NCBI GenBank assembly: GCA_015654705.1
Contig: JAATGL010000293.1
Location: forward strand, 1 to 32,606
Reading direction: 5' to 3'
From: Alphaproteobacteria bacterium
GTDB lineage: Bacteria; Pseudomonadota; Alphaproteobacteria; Micropepsales; Micropepsaceae
DNA length: 32,606 bases
Shown here: positions 16,375 to 25,452 of the stretch, piece by piece
Layout of the letters: the number at the start of each line of letters is the position of its first letter
How positions within the stretch are numbered: the stretch's first letter is position 1
The notes under the pieces: generated by a model
Told to the model about the DNA's origin: nothing
The model's database searches: none
The model's input: the letters and a program-made list of their open reading frames with translations, nothing else
Translations under genes and position numbers: made by a program

Positions 16375-19227
16375 ATGTTTTGCAATCGATTTGTTTTTTT
16401 GCTCGCCGGTGTTTCAGCCCTCGCTCTGACCGCGAGTGCAGCCATGGCGCAGGAGGCGCCTGCCGCGCAGCCGCAGGCGGCGCAGGCGTCCGATACCCCT
16501 TCCAACATCGAAACCGTGGTCGTCACCGGCTCGCTTGTCGTGACCAACGGCTTCCAGGCGCCGACCCCCGTGACCGTGGTGTCCGGCGTTCAGCTGCACG
16601 ATGCGGCGCCGAGCGTGGTGGCCGGCCTGCAACTGCTTCCGCAGCTTGGAACCTCCACGTCGTCCCTGACGCCGAACCTGATCAACGGTTCGGGCGCGGC
16701 GACCGTGAGCGCGGAAAATCTGCGCAATCTGGGTACCGGCAGAACGCTTGTCCTGCTTGACGGACGCCGCACCCAGCCCGGCGGCAGCGGCGGCTACACC
16801 GACACCAGCATGTTTCCCGATCTTCTGGTGCAGCGGGTCGATATCGTCACCGGCGGCGCATCCGCGGTGTACGGATCCGATGCGGTCGCGGGCGTGATCA
16901 ATTTCATTCTGGACACGGATTTCGTGGGCTTCAAAAGCCAGGCGCAGGGCGGCGTGTCCGGCAATGCCGACTCGCCGCTGTACGGCGTCGAGCTTGCCGC
17001 AGGCACGACCTTCGCCGGCGGACACGGGCATGTCGTCGTCTCCGCGGACACATCGGGTGAATCGGGCCTCGCCGGCCGTGCGAGGGATTGGGACAACGAA
17101 GGATGGAGCGCGTTCGCCAATCCGAACACCAGCCCCGGCCAGCCACAATATCTCCTGCGCAAGGGCGTCTCCACGATTAACGGGCTGAGCACCGGAATCA
17201 TCACGTCGTCGCCCGGTCTGTCGGGCATCGCGTTCGACGCCAGCGGCAATCCCTATCAATTCCCCTATGCCAGCGTGATCAGCGGCAATGGCGCGCAGGA
17301 GATCGGGTCGAGCGGCTTGCGGTTGCCCAGCACCATTTCGGCGGGCGTCAACGCGGAGCACGTTTTCGCGAACGTCAAATACGACGTGAACGACAGGATC
17401 AGTTTGTTCGTCCAGGGCGCCTACGGCTACAACTCATCGGTCTTCAGCGTCGCGGTGCCCTACTTCATCGCGAATTCGTCCTTCACGATTTTCAGCGGCA
17501 ATGCCTATCTCCCGGCGTCGCTGCAGTCCCAGATGACGACCCAGGGAATTAACTCGTTTCAGCTGGGCAAGATCTGGACGGATCTGGGTCCGATTCTCTC
17601 GACCCAGCTCAACAGCACGATCGATCTCTATGCTGGCGGCAGGGTGAAGCTGTGGAACGACTGGTCCTGGGACACCTATGTGCAGCACGGCAGCAACCTG
17701 CTCACCAACACCGACGGCAACCTGCCCATACGCTACAATCTCTACAAGGCGGTGGACGCGGTGGTGAATCCCGCCAATGGCGCGATCACCTGCAATTCGA
17801 CGCTCACCGATCCGGGAAACGGCTGCGTGCCGCTTGACCTGTTCGGGTCTCATCCGCTGAGCCCGGCGCAGCGCGCCTATATCATCGGCCAGAACAGGGC
17901 GCGGTCTTTCACGCAGCAGGAAGTCGCTTCGACCACCGTGCATGGAACGGTGATCCCCGACTGGGCCGGCGACATCACGGCCGCAGCGGGGTTCACCTAT
18001 CGCAGCGAATATGCCTCCGTGAGGGTCGATCCGACCTCCACGGAGACAATAGACTGCGCCGCACAGGGCATACGCGGCTGTCCTCCCACGATCAAAGGGC
18101 TCACGGGCGGATATACCAACGTCAATATCCAACCCTCGGCGGGCCGCTACGACGTGAAAGAAGCCTTCGGCGAGGTCTTTGTTCCGCTCGCCAAGGATCT
18201 GCCGTATCTGGAAAGCCTGGATCTCGACGCGGCATTCCGCTACGCGGAATACAGCGCCTCCGGCGACGCGGAGACATGGAAGGCGGGACTAACCTATCAG
18301 CCGCTCGACGAAGTCCGCCTGCGCGGAAGCATGTCGCGCGATCTTCGCGCGCCGAATGTCGGCGAACTGTTCGGCGGCACCACGTTCGGCGTCGGTACCG
18401 TAACCGATCCAGAAAACAACAACCAATCGGTCCCGAACGTCTTCGAGTATTCTGGCTCGAATCCGAATCTGAAGCCTGAGACGGCGCTGACGACAACAGG
18501 CGGCGTCGTCTACAATCCCAATTGGCTTCCCAACTTCGGCGCGTCGGTCGATTACTATCACATCGCGATCTCCGGCGCGATCGCGGCGCTCACGGCCCAG
18601 CAGGTCGTCAATGCCTGTTCTGAGGGCTATACTGCGGTCTGTTCCCAAATCCTCAGGTCCCCGCCGACGAACACGAATCCGCTAGGCACGATCACCACTA
18701 TTTACGCCACAAACCTAAATTTGTCGCAGCTCAAGACATCAGGCGTAGACTTCGAAACCAATTATACGACCCCGCTGTACAAGGGGGATCTCACATTCCG
18801 TCTGTTGGGAACCTATTTGGCGAACCGCGTATCCTATACGCCGAACGCCGCTCCCATATTCCAGGCCGGTTCGGGAAGCCTTCCGCTCTGGCAGGGAACG
18901 CTGTCGGCGGGCTATGTGCAGGACCAGTGGTCGCTCATCCTGACCGAACGGTTCATCGGCGGCGTTCATCGCGAGACACCGCCGACGACGATCGACCTGA
19001 ACAACACGCCCGACGCCGAATACACGACGTTGACGATGAAGTACGCTTTCGATGGCGACGACGGCTGGGGCAAGAAGGAACTCTATTTCACGGTCGACAA
19101 TCTGTTCGACCAGAACCCGCGCATCACGGCGACGAATGGCGGCCAGGGCGCCAATTATTCCGTGACGACGGGCTTGTATGACGTGATCGGCCGCTACTTC
19201 ACTGTCGGCGTAAGAGCCAGTCTGTGA
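16375..19227 (+). CDS. TonB-dependent outer-membrane receptor 1
   Basis: This 950-residue receptor has a signal peptide (MFCNRFVFLLAGVSALALTA, cleavage after AMA), a TonB box (ETVVVTG), a plug domain (NLGTGRTLVLLDGRRTQPGG ... VDIVTGGASAVYGSDAVAGVINFIL) and a long beta-barrel. It ends in the YFTVGVRASL strand typical of outer-membrane proteins. The plug is of the large-substrate type common in sphingomonads. The start at 16375 places the signal peptide correctly and has GGGGGAG 7 bases upstream. The TGA stop shares a base with the ATG of the tannase-family gene, so the likely cargo is an ester or oligomeric phenolic processed by that enzyme (inference). Confidence 0.93.
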   Translation: MFCNRFVFLLAGVSALALTASAAMAQEAPAAQPQAAQASDTPSNIETVVVTGSLVVTNGFQAPTPVTVVSGVQLHDAAPSVVAGLQLLPQLGTSTSSLTPNLINGSGAATVSAENLRNLGTGRTLVLLDGRRTQPGGSGGYTDTSMFPDLLVQRVDIVTGGASAVYGSDAVAGVINFILDTDFVGFKSQAQGGVSGNADSPLYGVELAAGTTFAGGHGHVVVSADTSGESGLAGRARDWDNEGWSAFANPNTSPGQPQYLLRKGVSTINGLSTGIITSSPGLSGIAFDASGNPYQFPYASVISGNGAQEIGSSGLRLPSTISAGVNAEHVFANVKYDVNDRISLFVQGAYGYNSSVFSVAVPYFIANSSFTIFSGNAYLPASLQSQMTTQGINSFQLGKIWTDLGPILSTQLNSTIDLYAGGRVKLWNDWSWDTYVQHGSNLLTNTDGNLPIRYNLYKAVDAVVNPANGAITCNSTLTDPGNGCVPLDLFGSHPLSPAQRAYIIGQNRARSFTQQEVASTTVHGTVIPDWAGDITAAAGFTYRSEYASVRVDPTSTETIDCAAQGIRGCPPTIKGLTGGYTNVNIQPSAGRYDVKEAFGEVFVPLAKDLPYLESLDLDAAFRYAEYSASGDAETWKAGLTYQPLDEVRLRGSMSRDLRAPNVGELFGGTTFGVGTVTDPENNNQSVPNVFEYSGSNPNLKPETALTTTGGVVYNPNWLPNFGASVDYYHIAISGAIAALTAQQVVNACSEGYTAVCSQILRSPPTNTNPLGTITTIYATNLNLSQLKTSGVDFETNYTTPLYKGDLTFRLLGTYLANRVSYTPNAAPIFQAGSGSLPLWQGTLSAGYVQDQWSLILTERFIGGVHRETPPTTIDLNNTPDAEYTTLTMKYAFDGDDGWGKKELYFTVDNLFDQNPRITATNGGQGANYSVTTGLYDVIGRYFTVGVRASL

Positions 19228-21026
19228 TGCGCAGGTCGGTTGCCCTTCTGAGCGTCGGCGCCGGGGCGTTTGCCATCGGCGCCTCGCTCGCCCAGGGGGC
19301 TTCGCCCCCGCGGCGCGCCGTGCCGACGACATCGGGTTCGCCTGCCGAGGCTTGTTCGTCTCTGATCGCGCAAAACGGCAAGAATGCCTTTCCCAACGCG
19401 ACCACGGTCATCAGTTCGGCCGTCTATCGTGAGGCCGCGCCGGCGGCGAACGGCACGCCGGCGCATGCGGCGCATTGCGAGGTGCTCGGAACCATCAATT
19501 CCCGCGTCAGCACGGTGGATGGCCAGTCCTACGCCATCAAATTCCACATGCGCCTTCCCGTTGCGTCGGCATGGAACGGGCGTTTCTTCTTTGAAGGCGG
19601 CGGCGGCTATAACGGCCGCCTGAGCGAGGCGTTCGGGCCGCTCGGCGGTCGCCAGCCCGATGACGGCCTGTCGCTGGGCTTCGCGGTCGTCTCGACCGAT
19701 TCCGGCCACGACAACAAGACCAACAACAATCCCGACGCCGGCGGCCCGCTTTCCTTCGGCGGAGACCCGCAGGCGCGGTCCGATTTCTTCTACAATTCCT
19801 ATGGCGAGGTGACGCGCGTCGGCAAGGCGCTGGTGCGGCTCTACTATGGCCGCGGCGCCAACAAATCGTATTTCGTGGGATGCTCGGAAGGCGGCCGCGA
19901 AGGCCTTTTGATGTCGCAGCGTTTCTACGACGAGTATGACGGCATCATTGCCGGCGATCCGGTGTTCCGCTCGATCTATTGGAGCTATGCCAGCATCCGC
20001 AATGCGCAGGTCCTGACCGATCTGGCGAAGAAGGAGGGGCTCGTCTCCGGCGATGCGGAAGCGCCGCTGAACAAGACCTTCAGCGATCTCGATATCGACG
20101 TCGTCGCGAAAGCGGTCTTGAAAGCCTGCGATGGTCTGGACGGCCTCGAAGACGGACTGGTCGGCAATCCCCAGGCCTGTACGGACGAGAAGATCTATCC
20201 CAGGCTGGATGAGATCACCTGCAGCGGCGCCAAGAACGACACGTGTCTCACCCACGACCAGATAAAAGCCCTCAAGGATATCGAAGCCCCGGTGTTGAAC
20301 GCGCGGGGAGAGGAGATCTCGGCGGGGAATGTGCTCGATCCGGGCATGGCGGGGGATTCGGACAAGGGGCTCAATGCCGCGTGGCACACCACGATGCTGG
20401 GCGTCTTCGGCGCGCCGCCGGGCAATCCCGCCGCCGTTTCCGGCAAGCTCTCGATGGTCGAGGAAGCCGTTCCGATGCTGTGGATCACGCCGCCTCGTCC
20501 GGTCGCGGCATCCGAAAGGCTCAAATACGTCCTGAATTACGACTATTCCCGCGCCGATCCGGATGCCGCCAGGGACTACCCGGCATCGGGAATCTTCACC
20601 GAGGCGCCCGGTCTCTATGCGCCTGCGGACTCGACCGATCTGACGGGCTTCAAGTCGCGCGGCGGAAAGATGATCGTCTATCACGGCGTCGGCGATCCCT
20701 CCGTGCCCTACACCGAAACGGCGAAGTGGTACGCGCGGATGAACGCGCGCATGGCAGCGTCTGGCTTTGTCCGGCTCTTCCTGGTGCCGGGCATGAATCA
20801 TTGCACCGGAGGCCCGGCCACCGACAGATTCGATCTGCTGACGCCTCTGGTGAACTGGGTCGAGAAGGGAACGCCGCCCGACCAGATCACGGCGGAAGCG
20901 TCGGAACCGTCCTTTTTCCACGTCGCGCATCGCAGTCGGCCGCTCTGCCCCTATCCGCAATGGCCGCATTATCTGGGAGACCGCGACGTCAACGAGGCTT
21001 CGAGTTTCGTTTGCAGACAGAACTGA
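19227..21026 (+). CDS. Tannase/feruloyl esterase family hydrolase
   Basis: This 599-residue secreted esterase has a signal peptide (about residues 1-23, ending SLAQG). It carries the full CS-D-HC pattern of tannase-family enzymes: Cys219-Ser220 in GCSEGG, Asp490 in GVGDPSVPY and His525-Cys526 in NHC, where the two Cys residues bridge Ser and His by a disulfide. FFEGGGGYNG forms the oxyanion region. Family members release gallate, ferulate or related acids, and some hydrolyse terephthalate-type esters. The exact ester cannot be told. Translation is probably coupled to the TonB receptor by TGATG. The Rieske oxygenase starts 85 bases downstream, so the freed acid may go straight to ring hydroxylation. 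Confidence 0.9.
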   Translation: MRRSVALLSVGAGAFAIGASLAQGASPPRRAVPTTSGSPAEACSSLIAQNGKNAFPNATTVISSAVYREAAPAANGTPAHAAHCEVLGTINSRVSTVDGQSYAIKFHMRLPVASAWNGRFFFEGGGGYNGRLSEAFGPLGGRQPDDGLSLGFAVVSTDSGHDNKTNNNPDAGGPLSFGGDPQARSDFFYNSYGEVTRVGKALVRLYYGRGANKSYFVGCSEGGREGLLMSQRFYDEYDGIIAGDPVFRSIYWSYASIRNAQVLTDLAKKEGLVSGDAEAPLNKTFSDLDIDVVAKAVLKACDGLDGLEDGLVGNPQACTDEKIYPRLDEITCSGAKNDTCLTHDQIKALKDIEAPVLNARGEEISAGNVLDPGMAGDSDKGLNAAWHTTMLGVFGAPPGNPAAVSGKLSMVEEAVPMLWITPPRPVAASERLKYVLNYDYSRADPDAARDYPASGIFTEAPGLYAPADSTDLTGFKSRGGKMIVYHGVGDPSVPYTETAKWYARMNARMAASGFVRLFLVPGMNHCTGGPATDRFDLLTPLVNWVEKGTPPDQITAEASEPSFFHVAHRSRPLCPYPQWPHYLGDRDVNEASSFVCRQN

Positions 21027-21111
21027 GAATTGCGGCTTTGGTGGGAGATGTCGGCCTGCCGCGCCGTCCATGTGAACGGACGCTCCTCGCCGTGACGGCC
21101 GGAGGGAGACC

Positions 21112-22443
21112 ATGACGCCGAAGAATGCGGACGCGCTGATCGACGACCGGCCCCAGGACAAGGTCTTCGGGGTCGACCGGTCCGTTTTCACCGACGAAGC
21201 GGTCTTCCAGGACGAGTTGCGGCTGATCTTCGAAGGCACCTGGGTGTTCGTCGGGCTCGAGACGCAGCTTCCGCGCCCGCACAGCTTCTTCACGACTCAC
21301 ATCGGCCGCCAGCCCGTTCTGGTCATGCGCGACGGCGAAGACAAAATCGGCGCCTTTCTCAACACCTGCCGGCATCGTGGCCTGATCCTGTGTCCGTTCC
21401 GGCGCGGAGACCAGAAATTCCATACCTGCCGCTATCACGGCTGGACCTACGATTCGTCCGGGCGCAACGCGCTGGTGACCGACCGGCAGGTCGGCCAGTA
21501 CACGCCGCGCTTTGCGCAATTGGACCACGATCTCGTCCGCGTCCCGCGTCTCGCCGGCTATCGCGGCCTGCTTTTCGCCAGCTTGAATCCGGACGTTCCG
21601 GATCTTGAAGAGCATCTGGACGAAGCCAGGACCTTCATTGACCTGGTGCTCGATCAGAGCCCGGTGGGGCAGGTCGAGTTTGTCCCGGGCGATGTGACTT
21701 ACACCTTCCAGGGAAACTGGAAGCTTCAGTTCGAGAACGGGCTCGATTTCTATCATTTCCAGTCGACGCACAGCGCCTATCTCGACATCGTGGCGAAGCG
21801 CTTCGCCGAGGGAACCGCGGGCGCGCTCAGCGCCGAGCCCGAACAGGAAGCGCCGGTGCAGGGCAGTTTCAACTTCCGCCACGGCCACGCCGTCAACTGG
21901 TCGATCAAGAACACGGACAATGCATCCGGCCGCAAGCCGCTGCGGCTGGAGGTCGACGCCGTCCGCGCGCGGGTGGGCGCCACGCGCGCAAAATGGATGC
22001 TGCGGCAACGCAATCTGACGATTTTTCCCAATCTCCAGATCATCGACGTGCAATCGATGCAGCTGCGGACCTGGCGGCCTCTTGCGGTCGGCGTGACCGA
22101 GATCACGTCCCATTGTCTGGGCATCGTCGGCGAAAGCGCCGAGGCCCGCCGCCTGCGCATTCGCAACTATGAGGACTTCTTCAATCCGACCGGCCTGGCG
22201 TCGTCCGACGACAATCTGATGTTCGAATATTGCCAGGACGGCTACGCCGCCGAAGCCGGGCCGACACAGGGCTATGAACGGGGCCTGGCGTCGCGGCCGG
22301 ATGGCGCGGCCGACTATGCGGCCGAACTCGGCATCTCGCCCGTCGAAAGCGCCGTCGGCGAATTGTTTTTCGGCGGCGAAATGAATTTCCTTCCCGGTTA
22401 TCGTGAGTGGCGCCGTTTGCTGTCGCGGGGAAGGAATCGATGA
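21112..22443 (+). CDS. Rieske ring-hydroxylating dioxygenase, alpha subunit
   Basis: This 443-residue catalytic subunit hydroxylates an aromatic ring with O2. The Rieske [2Fe-2S] ligands are Cys86, His88, Cys106 and His109 (CRHRG ... CRYHGW). The mononuclear iron site is Asp212-X2-His215-X4-His220 (NGLDFYHFQSTH), with a further acidic ligand probably in SSDDN. The layout resembles the benzoate/anthranilate dioxygenase group. The substrate is unknown. The tannase-family gene upstream suggests a benzoate- or cinnamate-type acid. A strong GGAGGGAG site precedes the ATG. The beta-subunit gene overlaps by four bases. Confidence 0.93.
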   Translation: MTPKNADALIDDRPQDKVFGVDRSVFTDEAVFQDELRLIFEGTWVFVGLETQLPRPHSFFTTHIGRQPVLVMRDGEDKIGAFLNTCRHRGLILCPFRRGDQKFHTCRYHGWTYDSSGRNALVTDRQVGQYTPRFAQLDHDLVRVPRLAGYRGLLFASLNPDVPDLEEHLDEARTFIDLVLDQSPVGQVEFVPGDVTYTFQGNWKLQFENGLDFYHFQSTHSAYLDIVAKRFAEGTAGALSAEPEQEAPVQGSFNFRHGHAVNWSIKNTDNASGRKPLRLEVDAVRARVGATRAKWMLRQRNLTIFPNLQIIDVQSMQLRTWRPLAVGVTEITSHCLGIVGESAEARRLRIRNYEDFFNPTGLASSDDNLMFEYCQDGYAAEAGPTQGYERGLASRPDGAADYAAELGISPVESAVGELFFGGEMNFLPGYREWRRLLSRGRNR

Positions 22444-22955
22444 CCCCGGCATCGGTGGACCCGGCCCTGCGGGCGCTGGCGGCCGATCTGCTGTTCCGGG
22501 AGGCGGACGCGCTCGACAATCAGGACTGGGCGAACTGGCTGGCGATGTATCGCGAAGATGCGCGATACTGGGTTCCGGCCTGGATCGACGAACACAGGAC
22601 GACCGCCGATCCGGACACCGAGCTTTCCCTCATCTATCACACGACGCGGCGCGGGCTCGAAGAGCGGGTCGGCCGCATACAATCGCGAAAATCGATCACG
22701 GCGACGCCGCTCCCCCGCACGCTCCACCTGATCGCCGGCCTGACGATCGCGGAGGCCGATACGGAGGCGATGCGCGTGCGGTCGAACGCGGCGGTCCATG
22801 TCTACGATGCGCGGACCGCGGCGCACCACGTCGCCGCGCTGCGCTATGAGCATTCGTTCCGCTGCGCGCCCGGCGGCGGCTGGCTGATCGCGGCAAAGAC
22901 GATCGTCCTGGTCAACGACCGGATGCCCAGCGTGGTGGATTTCTATGCCCTGTGA
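22440..22955 (+). CDS. Ring-hydroxylating dioxygenase, beta subunit
   Basis: This 171-residue small subunit has the NTF2-like fold of dioxygenase beta chains: LLFREADALDNQDWANWLAMYREDARYWVPA near the start, the RI.SRKSITATPLPRTLHLI segment, and a C-terminal KTIVLVNDRMPSVVDFYAL. It has a structural role in the alpha3-beta3 hexamer. The ATG at 22440 overlaps the alpha stop (ATGA). A start 33 bases earlier lies inside the alpha gene and is not needed. Its 3' end overlaps the ferredoxin gene by 11 bases. Confidence 0.92.
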   Translation: MTPASVDPALRALAADLLFREADALDNQDWANWLAMYREDARYWVPAWIDEHRTTADPDTELSLIYHTTRRGLEERVGRIQSRKSITATPLPRTLHLIAGLTIAEADTEAMRVRSNAAVHVYDARTAAHHVAALRYEHSFRCAPGGGWLIAAKTIVLVNDRMPSVVDFYAL

Positions 22956-23301
22956 TCCCGAGACCGGCGACGACGCCGCCTGGAAAGTCGTCATGCCGGC
23001 GGTGGATGCGGCCGAGGGCGAAGTGAGCGCCTTCAGGCTCAACGGCGAGAACCTGGCGGTCTATCGCGTGGACGGCGCCTTCTATATCACCGACAACATC
23101 TGCACCCATGAATGGGCGGAATTGTCCGACGGCCTGCTGGAGGGCTGCGTGATCGAATGTCCCTTCCATCATGCCCGCTTCGACATTCGGACCGGCGCGG
23201 TGGTCGCGGGGCCCGCCGAACAGGCGCTGAAGTGCTACGCCGTCCGCGAGCGCGATGGTTTTATCGAGATCCGCGACGGCAGCGAACCGGGCGATAGCTG
23301 A
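22945..23301 (+). CDS. Rieske-type ferredoxin of the dioxygenase
   Basis: This 118-residue [2Fe-2S] ferredoxin has Rieske ligands in ICTHEWAEL (Cys, His) and CPFHHARFD (Cys, His). It resembles NdoA/BphF-type electron carriers and would pass electrons to the oxygenase. The gene overlaps the beta-subunit gene by 11 bases. No ferredoxin reductase is encoded in the window, so that function must come from elsewhere. The alpha, beta and ferredoxin order is complete apart from that. Confidence 0.92.
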   Translation: MPCDPETGDDAAWKVVMPAVDAAEGEVSAFRLNGENLAVYRVDGAFYITDNICTHEWAELSDGLLEGCVIECPFHHARFDIRTGAVVAGPAEQALKCYAVRERDGFIEIRDGSEPGDS

Positions 23302-23327
23302 ACCCTCAGCCTTGTTCGCAGGGTCAG
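23298..23327. terminator. Weak stem-loop between convergent genes
   Basis: CTG-ACCCT (with one bulged A) pairs with AGGGT-CAG across a 13-base loop. It lies in the 22-base gap between the ferredoxin stop and the HupE/UreJ stop. It could end transcription from both sides, but there is no T-run on either strand. Confidence 0.3.
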
Positions 23328-24520
23328 GCGTAGCTGCGGCTGATGAACCAGAAGACCCCGATACAGACGAGAAAGGCGGAACAGACATCCGTGACGATCG
23401 GGCGGGGCAGGGCGAGCTTCATCTTTACCATCAGATAGACGATCAGGCTCACGCCGAGCACCAGGCTGAGCTGGCCCACTTCGACACCGGTGTTGAATCC
23501 CACCAGCAGTTCCGCGAGCCGGCCGGTCGGCAGGCGCATCTCCAGAAGGCTGGAGGCAAAGCCGAAACCATGGATCAGGCCGAATACCAGCGTAACGACG
23601 ACACGCAGTCGCGCCGCGTCCTGAAGATGGCCGGTGATCATCAGGTAATTGCCCGTGAACAGCCCGGCGCCCAGCAGCAGCAACGCCGGCAATCCGCCCA
23701 GGCCCGCGACCTGCATGATGGCCATCACGACGAGCGTGCCACCGAACGCGAGCGCGATGGTGCCGGGCCGCCGCAGGGAGACGGCGATGTTCTCCGCTCC
23801 GATCAGCGCGATGGTGAGCGCCACCAGCGCGTCGATATATTCGGGATGCGGGCGCACGATGCCGGTGACGGCGAGCGCCAGCGTCGCGCTGTGTCCGAGC
23901 GTGAAGCCCGTGACGACGAAAGCGAGATCCTTCAGCCGCCGCGAGATCAGGATCAGGCCGAGCAGGAACGACATGTGGTCGACGCCCGTCAGGATGTGCC
24001 TGATTCCCAGGCCGACATAGGAGAAGAAGCTCGCATTCTGCAGCGGATTGTCGCCGTTGACCGATGCGCTGAGCGTGGTCTGGTCGCCGGTGAAAAGCTG
24101 CTCGACGAAGGAGCCGTCGCCGGTGACGATCTGGGCGTAGTTGATATGCGACGGGACGATGTCGAAGAACGCCTTGTCGATCAGGAAAATTTCCTTCCCC
24201 GGCGCGCAGGCATAGGAGAACTCGAAGCGGCTGTAGCCTTGCGCCGCCGAGCCCTTCTCCGGCCCGTAGGCTATGGCGCATGGCTTGCCCCCGGCGCTCG
24301 CGCCCAGGCGCTTGAGGAGATAGTCGCCGACCATCTGGTCGGTCGGATTCCGGCCCGGCGGCGTGAGGCGTTTGGCTTCCTGGTCTGGCACCGTGAAGGT
24401 GAGATCGACGGTGGAGCCGGCTATGTGCCAGGCGGAATGCGTCTCGCTCAGCGTGTGCGCGTTTGCCAGCGCCGGCATGAGCAGCGCCGCGGCCAGCGCA
24501 AGAAAAGCAAGGACCTTCAT
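23324..24520 (-). CDS. HupE/UreJ-family membrane protein
   Basis: This 398-residue protein has a signal peptide (ending LANA), a periplasmic N-terminal domain of about 145 residues, then about seven membrane segments with the family's polar motifs: GIRHILTGVDHMSFLLG, TGFTLGHSATL, LIGAENIAV and GLIHGFGFA. Related HupE/UreJ proteins are thought to carry nickel or cobalt into the cell. For this longer, signal-bearing subgroup the cargo is not established. The mature protein would begin with His, which could bind metal. It is the last gene of a cytochrome-PPIase-HupE operon with ATGA overlaps, under a GGGAA...CGTATAG promoter-like element. Confidence 0.85.
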   Translation of the reverse strand: MKVLAFLALAAALLMPALANAHTLSETHSAWHIAGSTVDLTFTVPDQEAKRLTPPGRNPTDQMVGDYLLKRLGASAGGKPCAIAYGPEKGSAAQGYSRFEFSYACAPGKEIFLIDKAFFDIVPSHINYAQIVTGDGSFVEQLFTGDQTTLSASVNGDNPLQNASFFSYVGLGIRHILTGVDHMSFLLGLILISRRLKDLAFVVTGFTLGHSATLALAVTGIVRPHPEYIDALVALTIALIGAENIAVSLRRPGTIALAFGGTLVVMAIMQVAGLGGLPALLLLGAGLFTGNYLMITGHLQDAARLRVVVTLVFGLIHGFGFASSLLEMRLPTGRLAELLVGFNTGVEVGQLSLVLGVSLIVYLMVKMKLALPRPIVTDVCSAFLVCIGVFWFISRSYA

Positions 24521-25452
24521 TGCGCGTACCGCCTGTAACGGGGCGAGAGGAGGATGTTCGCCCGGCCCACGAGGAACTTCTCCTCATTGGCCTGCAGGCG
24601 CGCCTCGGCGTCGTTCTTGTAGTCGGTCAGCACTTTCTCCCGCGCGTCCGCAAAACTCTCCCTCACGGGCGGCGTGTTCTGGCTCACGACCAGAAGATGA
24701 TAGCCATCCGCTTGCTGGATCGGAGCCGAAACCCGTCCTGCCGCGAGCGCCGTCGCGGCCGCGAACAGCGTGTCTCCCAGATGGATCCTGGCCGCGAAGT
24801 AGAATTCCTCGCCGCTGGTCTTCTGCGTATCTCTGAGGCCGAATCGGGCGGCGGCATCGGCGATGTTCATGCCGCCGCGCAGCGCCGCCGTGGCCTGGGT
24901 CGCCGCCTGTTCGGTGCCCGCGATGAAATCGCCGACCGTGATGGAGCCTTCCGTCGCATAACGGGTGCTGTGATCGCGATAATACGCTTCAAGCTTCGCG
25001 TCGCTCGGGACGTCGGTGGTGACGTCGGCCAGCACCTGCTGTTCCACCGCGGATACCAGCGCATTGCGCGTGTCGGGATCGGATTCCGGCATGCCCAGTT
25101 CCAGGCCGCGCTGGACATAGACTTCCTCGCGGATCATGTCGTGCAGAACCTTGCGCTTCTGCTGCTCGCTCGCCTTGTCGGACGTCAGGCCGTAGAGCGT
25201 CTGAATCTGGGCGTCGAAATCGACCGCCAGGATCGGCTGCTGGTTGACCAGGGCCACGTCCTCGGTCGGCACGAAGTCCACCGTCGTGCCTTTCGAGGTG
25301 AAAAGGCCGAAGCCGGCGATCAGAAGCCCCAGCACGGCGCCGGTGCCGAGCAGAAGGAAGGCCCGCCGCGGATTGGTCTGGGAAAAGGATTTCCACAGCC
25401 AGTCCTTCTCTCTCGGTTTTCTACCGCGGACCTTGGCTTCCGTCTTGCTCAT
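24517..25452 (-). CDS. Membrane-anchored parvulin-like peptidyl-prolyl isomerase
   Basis: This 311-residue protein has a cytoplasmic basic head, one membrane segment (about residues 31-52, AFLLLGTGAVLGLLIAGFGLF) and a periplasmic SurA-like part. That part has a helical chaperone region (KRKVLHDMIREEVYVQRGLELGM), then a parvulin domain with FAARIHLGDTLFAA and QQADGYHLLVV. It probably helps fold its operon partners or an outer-membrane protein. The ATG at 25450-25452 overlaps the cytochrome stop. The longer frame to 25566 lies inside the cytochrome gene. It overlaps the HupE/UreJ start by ATGA. Confidence 0.85.
   Translation of the reverse strand: MSKTEAKVRGRKPREKDWLWKSFSQTNPRRAFLLLGTGAVLGLLIAGFGLFTSKGTTVDFVPTEDVALVNQQPILAVDFDAQIQTLYGLTSDKASEQQKRKVLHDMIREEVYVQRGLELGMPESDPDTRNALVSAVEQQVLADVTTDVPSDAKLEAYYRDHSTRYATEGSITVGDFIAGTEQAATQATAALRGGMNIADAAARFGLRDTQKTSGEEFYFAARIHLGDTLFAAATALAAGRVSAPIQQADGYHLLVVSQNTPPVRESFADAREKVLTDYKNDAEARLQANEEKFLVGRANILLSPRYRRYAQ

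Noticed and set aside
19194-21293. A 699-residue open frame on the minus strand
   Set aside because: It is antisense to the TonB receptor end, the tannase-family gene and the Rieske alpha start, all of which have clear motifs. Long antisense frames are expected at this GC content.
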